Source of the DNA: Tolypothrix brevis GSE-NOS-MK-07-07A | GTDB taxonomy: Bacteria > Cyanobacteriota > Cyanobacteriia > Cyanobacteriales > Nostocaceae | NCBI GenBank assembly: GCA_019358985.1 | Contig: JAHHIJ010000021.1 | Coordinates: forward strand, 1-64,000 | Length of the DNA: 64,000 bases | Direction of reading: 5' to 3' | In this document: positions 37,589 to 47,157 of the stretch, piece after piece | Layout: every line of letters starts with the position of its first letter | How positions within the stretch are numbered: position 1 is the stretch's first letter | Translations under genes and position numbers: made by a program | The notes under the pieces: generated by a model | What the model was told of the DNA's origin: nothing | Databases searched by the model: none | The model's input: the letters and a program-made list of their open reading frames with translations, nothing else

Positions 37589-37659
37589 GATTAGTTAGGG
37601 CTTGCGGGGAAGTTACACCGAAATATCGGTTGCATAAAACCCTGACAAGCCCCCGATAG

Positions 37660-38291
37660 ATGAAAAGGGTGCGGTTAAATTCTTGGAATTACTCGCACCA
37701 AATATGTATACATTTATCTCTAGAAATATCTGACGCTAATGTATTGAAACAACTTTTGCAACTAGAAAGTGAAGTAGAATGCAAACAACCCGATCGCAGT
37801 CAAGACCTCCGCGAATACATAAATAGTCAGATTGCAATACGATTATTTGAAGAACGGGATGCCGAACAAATAGCTCAGTTATTCCATGACACGGTTCGTG
37901 AAATCAATATCCGCGACTACTCAAGCAACCAAGTTCGGGCATGGGCACCGGATAATATCTACTTTAGAGACTGGGTGAAAGTGTGTTCGAGTCGATTTAC
38001 ATATATTGCCGATGATATGGGCATAATTGTCGGGTTTGGAGAGCTAGAAGCCAATGGTCATATCGACTGCTTTTATTGTCACAAAAATTACCAAGGTTGC
38101 GGTGTGGGTAAGCAAATTTATCGAGCAATTGAAACAAAAGCAGTTGAGTTGTCATTGAATCGATTGTTTGTTGAGGTTAGTATTACCGCAAAACCGTTTT
38201 CCAACGCATGGGGTTTTCAGTTGTCCAAAAGCAGGAGGTAACTTGTCGGGGTGAAAGTTTTGTTAATTACGTAATGGAAAAGTCTCTTTAA
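37660..38291 (+). pseudogene. GNAT acetyltransferase with one frameshift near 38197
   Basis: The fold INSQIAIRLFEERDAEQIAQ, then HKNYQGCGVGKQIYRAIETK (acetyl-CoA loop), reaches VEVSITAKPF. At a T/C run near 38197 the frame is lost; one extra base would restore FFQRMGFSVVQKQEVTCRGE and a natural stop at 38291. It is either a recent pseudogene or a sequencing error. The start is uncertain. Confidence 0.75.
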
Positions 38292-38387
38292 ATTTATAAT
38301 TAAATAACCCTAAAGGGTACTGTTAAAATTCTTAAGATTTCCAATTGTAATTTCAACGCTCAATACTCAATCAAGGTAGAGCTAATT

Positions 38388-39239
38388 ATGAATCAGCAAT
38401 TACCTGACTTTATTCATGATGTAGTCGAACATTTGCAGTCAATTGAGGGGATTGCATCTGTAGCACTCGGAGGTTCTCGCGCAAGAGGGAATCACACCCC
38501 GAAGTCAGATGTGGATTTAGGAATTTATTACCAACCAGACAATCCCATCGATGTAATTGCTCTCAATAAACTTGCTTGCGAACTTGATGATAATCATCGT
38601 CCCAATCTGATTACACCAATTGGTGGATGGGGAAAATGGATTAATGGTGGTGGTTGGCTCAAGATTAAAAATATGCCTGTGGATTTTCTCTATCGTGATG
38701 TTGATCGGGTCGATCGCGTTATTGATGATTGCAGACTTGGGAAAATTACGATTGATTATCAACCGGGACATCCCCACGGTTTTGTCTCCTCAATTTATAT
38801 GGGGGAAGTTGCTATTTCTTTACCACTTTGTGATTCTCATGGTGTTCTCGCAGCTTTGCAAGCAAAAACTAAACCATATCCGATAGAACTGCAAAAAGCA
38901 ACTATTGATACCTTTGCTTGGGAAATTAGCTTTTCGCTGTTAGTTGGGAAAAAGTCAATTGCACGAGGTGATATAGCCCATGCAGCAGGTTGTTGTTTCC
39001 GCAGTATTGCTTGTATTAATCAGGTGTTATTTGCACTAAATCATGAGTACCTACTGAATGAGAAAGGAGCAGTCGCTATGGCGAATAATTTTGCCGTGTG
39101 TCCGCACAACTATCAACAACGGGTAGAGTCGGCTTTTGCTTTGTTAGCAACAAAATCCATTGCGGAAGCTGTAGCTATTTTGGAAGAAATTGAGCTTGAG
39201 TTGAGTCAATGGTATGGCGAACGCCGTTTAGAGATGTAA
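38388..39239 (+). CDS. nucleotidyltransferase-domain protein
   Basis: 283 residues. The metal-binding NTase motif is VALGGSRARGNHTPKSDVDL near residue 24 (GG/S and DxD). A C-terminal helical domain (DTFAWEISFSLLVGKKSIAR) follows, as in aminoglycoside-type or DUF4037-like nucleotidyltransferases. It may transfer AMP to a small molecule; substrate unknown. The kinase-like gene follows after 22 bp. Confidence 0.85.
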   Translation: MNQQLPDFIHDVVEHLQSIEGIASVALGGSRARGNHTPKSDVDLGIYYQPDNPIDVIALNKLACELDDNHRPNLITPIGGWGKWINGGGWLKIKNMPVDFLYRDVDRVDRVIDDCRLGKITIDYQPGHPHGFVSSIYMGEVAISLPLCDSHGVLAALQAKTKPYPIELQKATIDTFAWEISFSLLVGKKSIARGDIAHAAGCCFRSIACINQVLFALNHEYLLNEKGAVAMANNFAVCPHNYQQRVESAFALLATKSIAEAVAILEEIELELSQWYGERRLEM

Positions 39240-39261
39240 TAATTATCCAAGGAGAAAACAA

Positions 39262-39753
39262 ATGTACTCAAAAGGGACTTTGATATTTTTCTGTGGGAAA
39301 ATGGGCGCTGGTAAATCTACATTATCCCGTCAAATCTCTCAAGAATTAAATGCAATCCTCCTATCTGAGGATGATTGGTTATCAACTCTTTACCCGGAAG
39401 AAATCAAGAATTTTGATGATTATTTGAAATATGCAAATCGCCTCAAACCACTATTAATATCCCATATCAGAAACATACTTAATTCTGGAGTTTCTGTAGT
39501 TATGGATTTTCCAGCAAATACAAAGAATCAAAGAGCATGGTTCAAGGATATATTTTTAACCGAGAACATTCCCCATCGCCTAATCTATCTTGAGATAGAT
39601 GACAAAATCTGCATAGAGCAAATTGCCAAGCGGCGAGAAACCAATCCAGAGCGATCGCAATTCGACACCGAAGAAGTTTTCCGTCATGTAACTAGTTTCT
39701 TTCAGCCACCATCTGCTGATGAGGGATTCTCTATTGAGGTTGTAAAACGCTGA
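39262..39753 (+). CDS. small P-loop kinase (AAA_33/zeta-like)
   Basis: 163 residues with the P-loop FFCGKMGAGKSTLSRQI near residue 10, an acidic DDWLSTLYPE switch and the lid IAKRRETNPERSQF near residue 122. Family members phosphorylate small substrates such as antibiotics, sugars or UDP-sugars. It sits directly after the nucleotidyltransferase gene, probably co-transcribed. Confidence 0.85.
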   Translation: MYSKGTLIFFCGKMGAGKSTLSRQISQELNAILLSEDDWLSTLYPEEIKNFDDYLKYANRLKPLLISHIRNILNSGVSVVMDFPANTKNQRAWFKDIFLTENIPHRLIYLEIDDKICIEQIAKRRETNPERSQFDTEEVFRHVTSFFQPPSADEGFSIEVVKR

Positions 39754-40030
39754 ATTTGAATTAAGGAAGCAGTCCAGATGAAAAAAATTTCACCGTCATA
39801 GTATGTAAGCGGTTTCTTCATTACTTATTACTCACTTACAAGTCAGGAGGAATCCCCACTTTTCTGATGCGGCAATCATCTTCTCTAGATGCGTTTCCCC
39901 TGGTTTGGAAGAAATTTAATTAGTAAAAAGCCGTCCTTCTAGGACGGGGCTTGTATCCCATTATTTTCAGTCAATTAAATAACCATGCTTTGATTCAATG
40001 ATAGTAAATCTGTCGCTATACCTACACTTG
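39754..40030. other. gap with solo IS200/IS605-like end
   Basis: Bases 39845-39865 (gtcaggaggaatccccactt) and 39928-39950 (aaaagccgtccttctaggac, then ggggctt) look like the two ends of the element family seen at 13318, with almost everything between them lost. No gene. Confidence 0.5.
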
Positions 40031-40474
40031 CTATTTAGTAGTAGATAATACTTCAAATCGTCGTTTTTCGAGTTCTTCAGGTGAAACATCCTCTTGATGA
40101 GTTGCAATCCACCAACAATTTCCAGTTTGGTCTTTTACCCCTGCGGCTCTATCTCCATAGAACTCATCTTTTGGCTCCATGACTGAAGTCGCTCCTGCTT
40201 GTATTGCACGCTCATAAATTGCGTCGGCATTCTCAACATACAGGTGAATCATACTCGGCATTGCCTGAAAATCCTCTCTTGCTTCACCCATCATGATGAA
40301 TGAGTCACCAATTTTCACCTCAGCGTGCATGATAGAGCCATCTGGATGCATGATACGACAAATTTCCGTAGCTGCAAATCCTGAAGTGAGGAACTCGATT
40401 AAACTTTCTACCCCTTTTACAATCAGGTAGGGTGTAACGGTATGATATCCTTCAGGAATAGGTTTAACTGACAT
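40031..40474 (-). CDS. VOC family protein (PhnB/glyoxalase-like)
   Basis: 147 residues from MSVKPIPEGYHTVTPYLIVK. The two beta-alpha-beta modules include MHAEVKIGDSFIMMGEA and AAGVKDQTGNCWWIATHQED, typical of the PhnB-like branch of the vicinal oxygen chelate family. Bleomycin-resistance or lyase function cannot be told apart. Confidence 0.88.
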   Translation of the reverse strand: MSVKPIPEGYHTVTPYLIVKGVESLIEFLTSGFAATEICRIMHPDGSIMHAEVKIGDSFIMMGEAREDFQAMPSMIHLYVENADAIYERAIQAGATSVMEPKDEFYGDRAAGVKDQTGNCWWIATHQEDVSPEELEKRRFEVLSTTK

Positions 40475-40600
40475 AACTTTTGCCTCCGAAAACAAGAACA
40501 AATGTATTATAGTTCAAATTAACTACCTTAGCGATAATCTTAAAAATCTGTATCAATAGGTGCGTAGTGATGCTCCAGGACGGTTGATCGAAAAGAATCA

Positions 40601-41260
40601 TTACACATTCTCCCGCAACCTGTCGAGACCATCGAGAATCAACCCTAACCCAAACTCGAAATCATGCAAACCATCATAACGTCCCTCCATCACGTAATGG
40701 GTCAGTTGGTTCATATAGGGATAGCGATCGCTTGGAATAAAGGAAACAAAATCTCTCGCTGCTTGGAAATACTCGTTTGGTTGCAAGGGAAAATTTAACT
40801 CTTGGAGGGTAAACCCGTAAATGTGACTATCCATAGCATTCCACGCATGATCAGCCATCTCGAAGGAAAAACCCGCTTCCCGCAGACATCCCAATGTTGC
40901 ATCTACGTAGCGTAACATCGCCGAACCCACATTCATCCGCGACATCATCGCCATTGTTGCCCAAGGGTGACGCAACAGTACCCTGTGAGCCGAAATTGCT
41001 CGTCGTCGCATGGCTGTTTTCCAGTCGCTCCCAATTTCGGGAACTTCAATTTCACCAACCACCATATCGACAATCCCATCCACAATATCGTCCTTATTGG
41101 CGACATGGTTGTATAGGGACATGGCTTTGACACCCAATTCCTGAGCAAGTTTCCGCATGGAAAGCGCCTCAATCCCATCTCCGTCGGCAATGCGGAGTGC
41201 AGCAGCTAACACCCGTTCCCGACTTAAAGGAAATTGGGGTGATTTGTCGATTTCAGTCAT
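40601..41260 (-). CDS. TetR-type repressor
   Basis: 219 residues from MTEIDKSPQFPLSRERVLAA. The helix-turn-helix ALSMRKLAQELGVKAMSLYN lies near residue 35 with HVANKDDIVDGIVD after it, and the C-terminal part fits the TetR_C branch. It is divergent from an oxidoreductase gene. Two copies of a palindrome in the 126-bp gap are the likely operators, so it should repress both genes until a ligand binds. Confidence 0.9.
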   Translation of the reverse strand: MTEIDKSPQFPLSRERVLAAALRIADGDGIEALSMRKLAQELGVKAMSLYNHVANKDDIVDGIVDMVVGEIEVPEIGSDWKTAMRRRAISAHRVLLRHPWATMAMMSRMNVGSAMLRYVDATLGCLREAGFSFEMADHAWNAMDSHIYGFTLQELNFPLQPNEYFQAARDFVSFIPSDRYPYMNQLTHYVMEGRYDGLHDFEFGLGLILDGLDRLRENV

Positions 41261-41317
41261 TTTGCTCCCATCTAGATATATCTTCAATAACCTATCGTCC
41301 ATATTTTGCCATTTATC

Positions 41318-41356
41318 TTGACAAACTTACAGTGTAAGCTAGACTTACAGTGTAAG
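41318..41356. promoter_or_regulatory. twin palindromic operators and promoter between tetR-like gene and oxidoreductase
   Basis: cttacagtgtaag occurs at 41326-41338 and again at 41344-41356, centres 18 bp apart. The first overlaps the spacer of a candidate promoter ttgaca (41318) with tagact (41340). This is the classical layout of a TetR-controlled divergent promoter. Confidence 0.8.
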
Positions 41357-41385
41357 CCAATATCATCACAAAGTCGAGGAAACCG

Positions 41386-42393
41386 ATGAAAGTAGCCAAT
41401 CTAGCCACACCAAAAATGAGAGCGATCGCCCAAAGTGAGTATGGTTCTCCCGATATGCTGAAACAGGTGGAAGTCGAGCGTCCGGTTGTGTCGGAGAATG
41501 GTGTGCTGGTGCGAGTTTGTGCGACTGCCATCCATGCAGGTGACTGGCATTTGATGCGAGGTACACCGTTTTTGATTCGCTTCATCTACGGAGGATTGCG
41601 AAAGCCTAAAATCAAAATCCTGGGTACTGATATGGCTGGGGAAGTAGCAGCAGTGGGTAAAAATGTCACCCTGTTCCAACCGGGAGATGGGGTGTTTGGA
41701 GATTTGTCGGGATGCGGTTTTGGAGCCTTTGCCGAATATGTCTGCGTTCCCGAACAAGCATTAGCCTTGAAACCTGTCAATTTGACCTTCGAGGAAGCTG
41801 CCACCGTTCCCGTCTCTGCCCTTGCTGCCCTCCAAGGGTTGCGGGATGTGGGGCAAATTCAGCTAGGGCAGAGGGTTTTGGTGAATGGGGCTGGTGGTGG
41901 CGTGGGTTCATTTGCCGTGCAGATTGCCAAGGTGTTGGGGGCTGAGGTGACTGCTGTATGCAGTGGGAGCAAAGTAGAAATTGTGCGAGCGATCGGTGCG
42001 GATCGGGTTTTTGCACGCAATGTGATTAAATCCCAACTAAATAAAAATTATTACGATGTGATACTCGATACCGCCGCCTACAATTCGATTTTTGACTATT
42101 TACCCTTATTAAAACCCCAAGGTCGCTATGTGTTGGTGGGTGGTTCCACTGCTCGCTTGTTTGGGGTAATGTTTTTCGGTGCAGGGATTTCCAAATTCAC
42201 CAATCGTCAGGTGAAGTGTTTGATTTCCCAGCCAAATCGGGAGGATTTAATCGTTTTGAAAGATTGGCTGGAAGCTGGTAAGATTCGTCCCTATATCGAT
42301 CGCAGTTATCCCTTGAGTGAAATTCCTGCGGCAATTCGGTATCTGGAGCAGGGTCAGGTAACAGGAAAAGTCGCCATTCGGGTTGTAGATTGA
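41386..42393 (+). CDS. NAD(P)-dependent quinone oxidoreductase/alcohol dehydrogenase (MDR)
   Basis: 335 residues, zinc-free MDR type. Substrate side start MRAIAQSEYGSPDMLKQVEV; nucleotide motif VLVNGAGGGVGSFAVQIAKV near residue 165; LDTAAYNSIFDYLPLLKPQG near 222. It reduces quinones or enones with NADPH. Controlled by the divergent TetR. Its last 60 bp and the following 100 bp are duplicated at 50965-51140. Confidence 0.9.
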   Translation: MKVANLATPKMRAIAQSEYGSPDMLKQVEVERPVVSENGVLVRVCATAIHAGDWHLMRGTPFLIRFIYGGLRKPKIKILGTDMAGEVAAVGKNVTLFQPGDGVFGDLSGCGFGAFAEYVCVPEQALALKPVNLTFEEAATVPVSALAALQGLRDVGQIQLGQRVLVNGAGGGVGSFAVQIAKVLGAEVTAVCSGSKVEIVRAIGADRVFARNVIKSQLNKNYYDVILDTAAYNSIFDYLPLLKPQGRYVLVGGSTARLFGVMFFGAGISKFTNRQVKCLISQPNREDLIVLKDWLEAGKIRPYIDRSYPLSEIPAAIRYLEQGQVTGKVAIRVVD

Positions 42394-42615
42394 TAGTAAT
42401 GTTCGGCGATGGTACGGAAATTTCCTGATGAAATTCTTTTAATGTCCTTATTTGGACGTTACATGAAAAATTTCTGGATATCCGCAATAAACAGAATGAA
42501 AAGATGGAGAAGGAGAAATGTCAGGAGGCTGGTTAGCTTATCCAATTCTCTCTGGATTAACAGTTTGCGACGTAGAAGCTAAAATATATTAAGCCTTATA
42601 CGTTAGGTGTTGCAT
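42394..42615. repeat. short palindrome array (array 4) after the oxidoreductase gene
   Basis: Two units of the array type seen at 51050: tacggaaatttcctgatgaa and ttacatgaaaaatttctgga. The segment 42298-42500 is nearly the same as 50965-51140. A GTTAGGT core-like word lies at 42602, but no attC arms with ACCTAAC were found downstream. Confidence 0.55.
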
Positions 42616-42852
42616 ATGACTGAGCGACTTGAGCAGGCGATCGCCCGATTGAAAACTTTACCGACCGACAAGCAGGACGCGATCGCGACCCTAATTTTAG
42701 AAGAACTCGAAGAAGAGCAACACTGGGATGAATCCTTTTCCCGCTCCCCAGATCTGCTTGCTAGACTGGCAACTCAAGCAATGGCAGAATACCGAGCAGG
42801 CAAAACTCAGGAATTAGACCCAGAAACAATGAAGCTGCGATCGCATATTTAA
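42616..42852 (+). CDS. orphan addiction-module antitoxin
   Basis: 78 residues: MTERLEQAIARLKTLPTDKQ, then QHWDESFSRSPDLLARLATQ and EYRAGKTQELDPETM, the pattern of RelB-like antitoxins in cyanobacteria. The toxin that should follow is missing; a DISARM drmA fragment starts 17 bp later, so a deletion joined the two. Confidence 0.75.
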   Translation: MTERLEQAIARLKTLPTDKQDAIATLILEELEEEQHWDESFSRSPDLLARLATQAMAEYRAGKTQELDPETMKLRSHI

Positions 42853-42869
42853 CTTATTGCGGTGATTCC

Positions 42870-43667
42870 TTGGGAAAATGTTTGTTTAGCAAAAAACAAT
42901 CTTCCGGGGAAGGTTTACCCATCCTGGTTGTCGATGAGGAAATTTACCGTCGTTTACCCACACTCCTAATTGCCACCGTCGATAAATTCGCTCAAATGCC
43001 CTGGAAAGGAGAGATTCAAATGCTATTTGGACAGGTAGACGGTTATTGCGATCGCCACGGTTTTCGCTCCTCAGATATCGAAGACACCGACTCCCACAAG
43101 AAAAACGCCAATTTCCCCGCAGCGAAAACAGTTCCCTGTAATCCCCTGCGTCCACCCGATTTAATTATTCAAGATGAGTTGCACCTAATTAGTGGACCCT
43201 TGGGAACCCTAGTGGGACTCTACGAAACAGCCGTAGACCAATTATCCTCCTGGGAAGTAGACGGGAAAAAAATTCGCCCCAAAGTCATCGCTTCTACTGC
43301 AACCATCCGCCAAGCAGAAACCCAAATCCACAATTTATTTTTGCGGCAAGTACAGGTTTTTCCACCCCAAGGCTTGGATGTATCCGATAATTTTTTCTCC
43401 CGTCAGCGACAACCAGACGAAACGAATTTTGGACGCAGATATCTGGGGATTTGTGCCACAGGAAGGCGGATGAAAGCTGCATTAATCCGGATTTATGTTG
43501 CTATCCTCGCTGCTTCCCAATACCTGTACGAAAATAAACAATATGGCGATCGCGTTGACCCCTGGATGACCTTAGTTGGTTATTTTAACTCGATACTCGC
43601 TACGTCCACCTCAATTGCTCCAAAAGCCACAAAAAAGACCCAACAGCAATCCCATCGCGGTTTCTAG
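42870..43667 (+). pseudogene. drmA: DISARM helicase DrmA, central fragment
   Basis: 265 residues from a protein that normally has over 1000. Kept are LLIATVDKFAQMPWKGEIQM, the Walker B box LIIQDELHLISGPLGTLVGL near residue 100 and the SAT motif VIASTATIRQAETQIHNLFL. The N-terminal P-loop domain is missing, and the frame breaks after GYFNS at about 43590, where DrmB sequence in another frame begins. Not functional as helicase. Confidence 0.8.
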
Positions 43668-44405
43668 TGTCATGCGATCGCGGTCATTTAGATGATTTTC
43701 CTTGGTTGTATTTCGTACATCGTGGTAACACAGATTGTAAAGGACCTTTAAGGTTGGAGGAGTATGGTGTCTCTGGCTCTCCTTCCGATATTGTAGTTAA
43801 ATGTGATACCTGCGGAAGCGAACGGCGATTGTCCGATGCCTTTGGTGAAGCTGGGAAAAAAAATATGCCCAGGTGTCGCGGTCGTCACCCTCACCTACGT
43901 GGATTTATGGTGTACAATCCGTTCCCTCGACCCAGATAAAGTAAAATTTCCTGGTGTGCGCTACATTTTGCTACATTCCTTTGCCCACGCCTTAATGCGG
44001 CAAATGACGTTGGAATGCGGTTATAATGCCGCCAGCTTAAAGGAGCGAATTTACTCCAAACGACCGGAAGAAGAAGGTGGACCAATGGCAGGCATACTAA
44101 TTTATACAGCCGCACCCGATAGCGAGGGTACATTGGGAGGATTAGTTAGCTTGGGCGAACCCAAAACCCTCTCCCACCACATCGACCAAGCATTAGAACA
44201 AATGCGGTTGTGTGCTTCCGACCCTTTATGTGCAGAGCATACCCCCTTTCAAGGTGCTACATCTCTGCATTGGGCAGCTTGTCATGCTTGCCTGTTTAGC
44301 CCGGAAACTTCTTGTGAACGCGGCAATAAATATCTCGATCGCGCTGTGTTGATTTCCACAGTATCGTCTGCTGATTTGGCGTTTTTTGCAGAGGAAAAAA
44401 TGTGA
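43620..44405 (+). pseudogene. drmB: DISARM DUF1998 protein DrmB, fragments
   Basis: First piece: PSRFLVSCDRGHLDDFPWLY, then KCDTCGSERRLSDAFGEAGK with zinc cysteines and CRGRHPHLRGF. After 43930 the frame changes and DUF1998 sequence follows: KFPGVRYILLHSFAHALMRQ, CGYNAASLKERIYSKRPEEE, LGGLVSLGEPKTL and CSP-type cysteines CHACLFSPETSCERGN. The middle of about 200-300 residues is gone. The order drmA-drmB-drmC is kept. Confidence 0.82.
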
Positions 44406-45064
44406 GTTTCTTGCCACCAGTGTTATTATCTCAAATTCGTACCTGTGCCCAACAGCTTCCACCTCCTGTATTAGAAGTCGTGGTTAATTTGTTGGTATCT
44501 AGCCCAGCAAAATATTGTGATTTGACAGTGAAAGCATCAATCCTCAAACAACTGCACAATCCTAGCTTTCGTCGTTTAGTAGCCGAATTATTAGAAATTT
44601 GGTGTCGGGAAGCCATTTATTTAGAAAGTCATGCGATCGCATCCGCATTATCCACCGCAGCTTACTGTGCGATCGCAGCAAAAGATGAATTGTCAGTTGA
44701 GTTGGTGTGGACTGGTCCCACAAGTGAGGGAATGCTACTTCGCAGAACAGAACAGGTGTTGCTACAACTAATTCGTGAAGCACAACGGGAAATAATTCTT
44801 GTTAGTTTTGCCGTTTACAAGATTCCAGAGATTGCCAAAGCCCTATCAGCAGCAATTAAACAAGGAATCACCCTGGGAATTATTGCCGAAACCCCCGAAT
44901 CTAGCGAGGGTAAAATTCCTTTTGGGGTAACTACAACATTGGGTACAGAAATTATCCAACAAGCGCAAATCTTTATCTGGCAACGCAGCAAACGTCCCAC
45001 AGATGCAGAAGGAAGATATGGTTCCCTACATGCCAAATGCGCGATCGCAGCCGAGGGAGGTTGA
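44402..45064 (+). pseudogene. drmC: DISARM phospholipase-D-like protein DrmC, C-terminus cut
   Basis: 220 residues. The helical start and the PLD half EQVLLQLIREAQREIILVSF near residue 118 are kept. The catalytic HxK motif appears as SLHAKCAIAAEGG, but the protein stops right after it, so the Asp and second part are lost. GTG start overlaps the drmB stop, as in an intact operon. Confidence 0.82.
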
Positions 45065-45163
45065 GCAAGTATTAAAGGGATTGAGAACGCACAAGCAGGC
45101 TGTATATTGCGATCGCCATAACACAATCATTAAACACAGCTTTATTCAACCAAGCGATCGCGC

Positions 45164-45502
45164 TTATGCTACTGCGAAACCTGTATGTTGACGAATTTTG
45201 GGATGGCGAAAACCCAGAACAATATCTTCCTTTGGGATACCTGCTTCCATCAAATCATTCGCTACTCCTTCTTCCGTATCATCATACTGAATCCACACTT
45301 TGTCATTGGTTAGACTGATGTGTATGGGGGTCGCATGAAGATATTGATCGCTACTCCAGCCGATATCTAAAACTAAATATTGTCCGCGATCGTCATCAAA
45401 TAGCACCTGAGATTGATAATCATCAGGAAGAGTTTTGCGATCGTCCGCATGACTTTGGAGAACGCTTTTAATGATTTTTCGATATTTCAATTGGGTATCC
45501 AT
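45164..45502 (-). CDS. xisI: XisI-family protein
   Basis: 112 residues, family of the fdxN-element excision controlling factor XisI. Typical parts are LFDDDRGQYLVLDIGWSSDQ, KVWIQYDDTEEGVANDLMEA and DIVLGFRHPKIRQHTGFAVA. Overlaps the xisH gene by 16 bp. Such pairs are found in many copies in cyanobacteria, usually away from any fdxN element; a defence or toxin-like role is often suspected but not shown. Confidence 0.92.
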   Translation of the reverse strand: MDTQLKYRKIIKSVLQSHADDRKTLPDDYQSQVLFDDDRGQYLVLDIGWSSDQYLHATPIHISLTNDKVWIQYDDTEEGVANDLMEAGIPKEDIVLGFRHPKIRQHTGFAVA

Positions 45503-45906
45503 CGTACAATTGCCTCTCTTTCATCATCAAATACAACTAATTTGACAACTTGATTCTTGAGCAGGATTTGACCTAATTCTATTGTAAACACACTATTAAA
45601 AGTGATTTGAGAAACAGCCAGGTATAAAATACGCTTATCGTCCATCTCATCTAGAATCTGGCGATAAAGAACGTACTGTCCCAAAGCTTGCTCTAAATCT
45701 TTTACGTCAGACTGCCCTATGAAACTCTTCACTTCAACCACGATTTTTCGAGTTGCGGTTTCGGCACTAATCAGACGCTCTGCCCCTAAGTCGGCAGATA
45801 AGCGCTTTTTGCCGATTTTCAGAGGAAATGGATCGTGAGTGATTGTCCACCCGTCTCTCTGCAATGCCCGTTTCACTGTATCGTGATAGATATCTCTTGT
45901 GGACAT
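45487..45906 (-). CDS. xisH: XisH-family protein (endonuclease-like fold)
   Basis: 139 residues. PD-(D/E)XK-like core: LSADLGAERLISAETATRKI and IVVEVKSFIGQSDVKDLEQA (E-x-K). Partner XisI follows with overlap, so both are made together. In Anabaena the relatives help excise the fdxN element. Here no such element is seen. Confidence 0.92.
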   Translation of the reverse strand: MSTRDIYHDTVKRALQRDGWTITHDPFPLKIGKKRLSADLGAERLISAETATRKIVVEVKSFIGQSDVKDLEQALGQYVLYRQILDEMDDKRILYLAVSQITFNSVFTIELGQILLKNQVVKLVVFDDEREAIVRWIPN

Positions 45907-45928
45907 TCGGAGCGTATGGTGAACAATT

Positions 45929-46324
45929 ATGAGTTCAAATCAGCAGTTTCTGCAAAATTTGTACGAAGCCTTCAACAAAGGCGAGATTGAAACAATCATT
46001 TCGGTGATGCACCCGGACGTGAAATGGGCGAACGGGGTGGAAGGCGGTTTTGTTTATGGACGCGATGCGGTGCGCGAGTACTGGACTAATCAATATAAGG
46101 TTATTCAAGTGCAGCTTGAAACCTTAAAATTCGAGACGGATGAAAACAATCGAAATGTCGTTACCGTTCATCAAATCGTCAGAGATTTGCAAGGCAATTT
46201 GCTTGCGGATGCAACAATTCAGCAAATCTTTACCATTGAGAATAGTTTGATTAGTCTTTATGAAATTGGCGAAACCGAAACAATCCAAGAGATGATTCAA
46301 AAGACGAGAACTCCCAATGAATAA
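45929..46324 (+). CDS. SnoaL-like/NTF2-fold protein
   Basis: 131 residues, MSSNQQFLQNLYEAFNKGEI, then VMHPDVKWANGVEGGFVYGR and REYWTNQY, a ketosteroid-isomerase-like fold. Function not predictable. Start 23 bp from the divergent xisH start. Confidence 0.85.
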   Translation: MSSNQQFLQNLYEAFNKGEIETIISVMHPDVKWANGVEGGFVYGRDAVREYWTNQYKVIQVQLETLKFETDENNRNVVTVHQIVRDLQGNLLADATIQQIFTIENSLISLYEIGETETIQEMIQKTRTPNE

Positions 46325-46438
46325 TTGGGAAGGCAGTTACAATTCGAGCCGTTGCTTTTACCGATCGCAATAGACATCTCCAAAATAGAACCATTCTATG
46401 GTAAAAGGGTATAAAATCATCTTTTTTACCACAAAAAT

Positions 46439-46971
46439 ATGAGTGACATGTTAAGTTATATTCAAAACAACCCTCAAGAAACACAGCGGTTAGTAGGTGT
46501 AAAGTATGACCAACTTGAGCAACTAATAAAACAGGCGATCGCCTTAGATACCGAAAAGCAACAAAACAAAGTCATACATTTAAAAATCAAATTACTGTTT
46601 TACCTGATGGGAGAGATATTGTTGATATAATTGCGGGAGAGCCAGGACCTAAAAGTGACATAGCTTTATTTCGTCAAGGTCAGAAAGACTTTGAAACCAA
46701 TCAAAAATTTCAAGGAGATAAAGGTTATGTCGGAGAGCCATCAATTAAAACTCCTAGGAAAAAATTGAAAAAAGGAGAATTAAGCGAATCACAAAAAAAG
46801 AAAAATAAACAAATGGCTTCCGACAGAATATTTGTCGAGCATTTAATTCGGATATTAAAAATATTTAGAGTTGCGTCTGAAAGATTTAGATTAAATCCAA
46901 CTAAATACAAACAAATAATTATGACGATATGTGGACTTGTAAGACTCCGAATAGGAGCCTTAGTCTTATAA
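46439..46971 (+). pseudogene. IS5-superfamily (DDE_4-type) transposase, internal deletion
   Basis: The N-terminal part MLSYIQNNPQETQRLVGVKY, then QLEQLIKQA, is joined near 46590 in another frame to the C-terminal half VTVLPDGRDIVDIIAGEPGP, FQGDKGYVGEPSIKTPRKKL, RILKIFRVASERFRLNPTKY. The segment with the first catalytic Asp is missing. Inverted ends not confirmed. Confidence 0.82.
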
Positions 46972-46979
46972 ATACATGA

Positions 46980-47155
46980 TAGGCAATTTTCACCTCATTA
47001 AAATGGGCGTGCATCGATACTTATTTTGATCTTATTATCAACAGTAACTGTCTCAAAGCCTTATTTTGTCGTTCAGCGTGGCTGATATTTGCAATTGGCG
47101 ATCGCGAGGGTGAAAGCCAGTCATAGAAAGGTATTCGCATTTTTCGGAGATGTCC
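46980..47155. other. gap without recognisable gene
   Basis: HIP1 octamer near 47098; otherwise nothing recognised. Confidence 0.3.
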
Positions 47156-47157
47156 AT

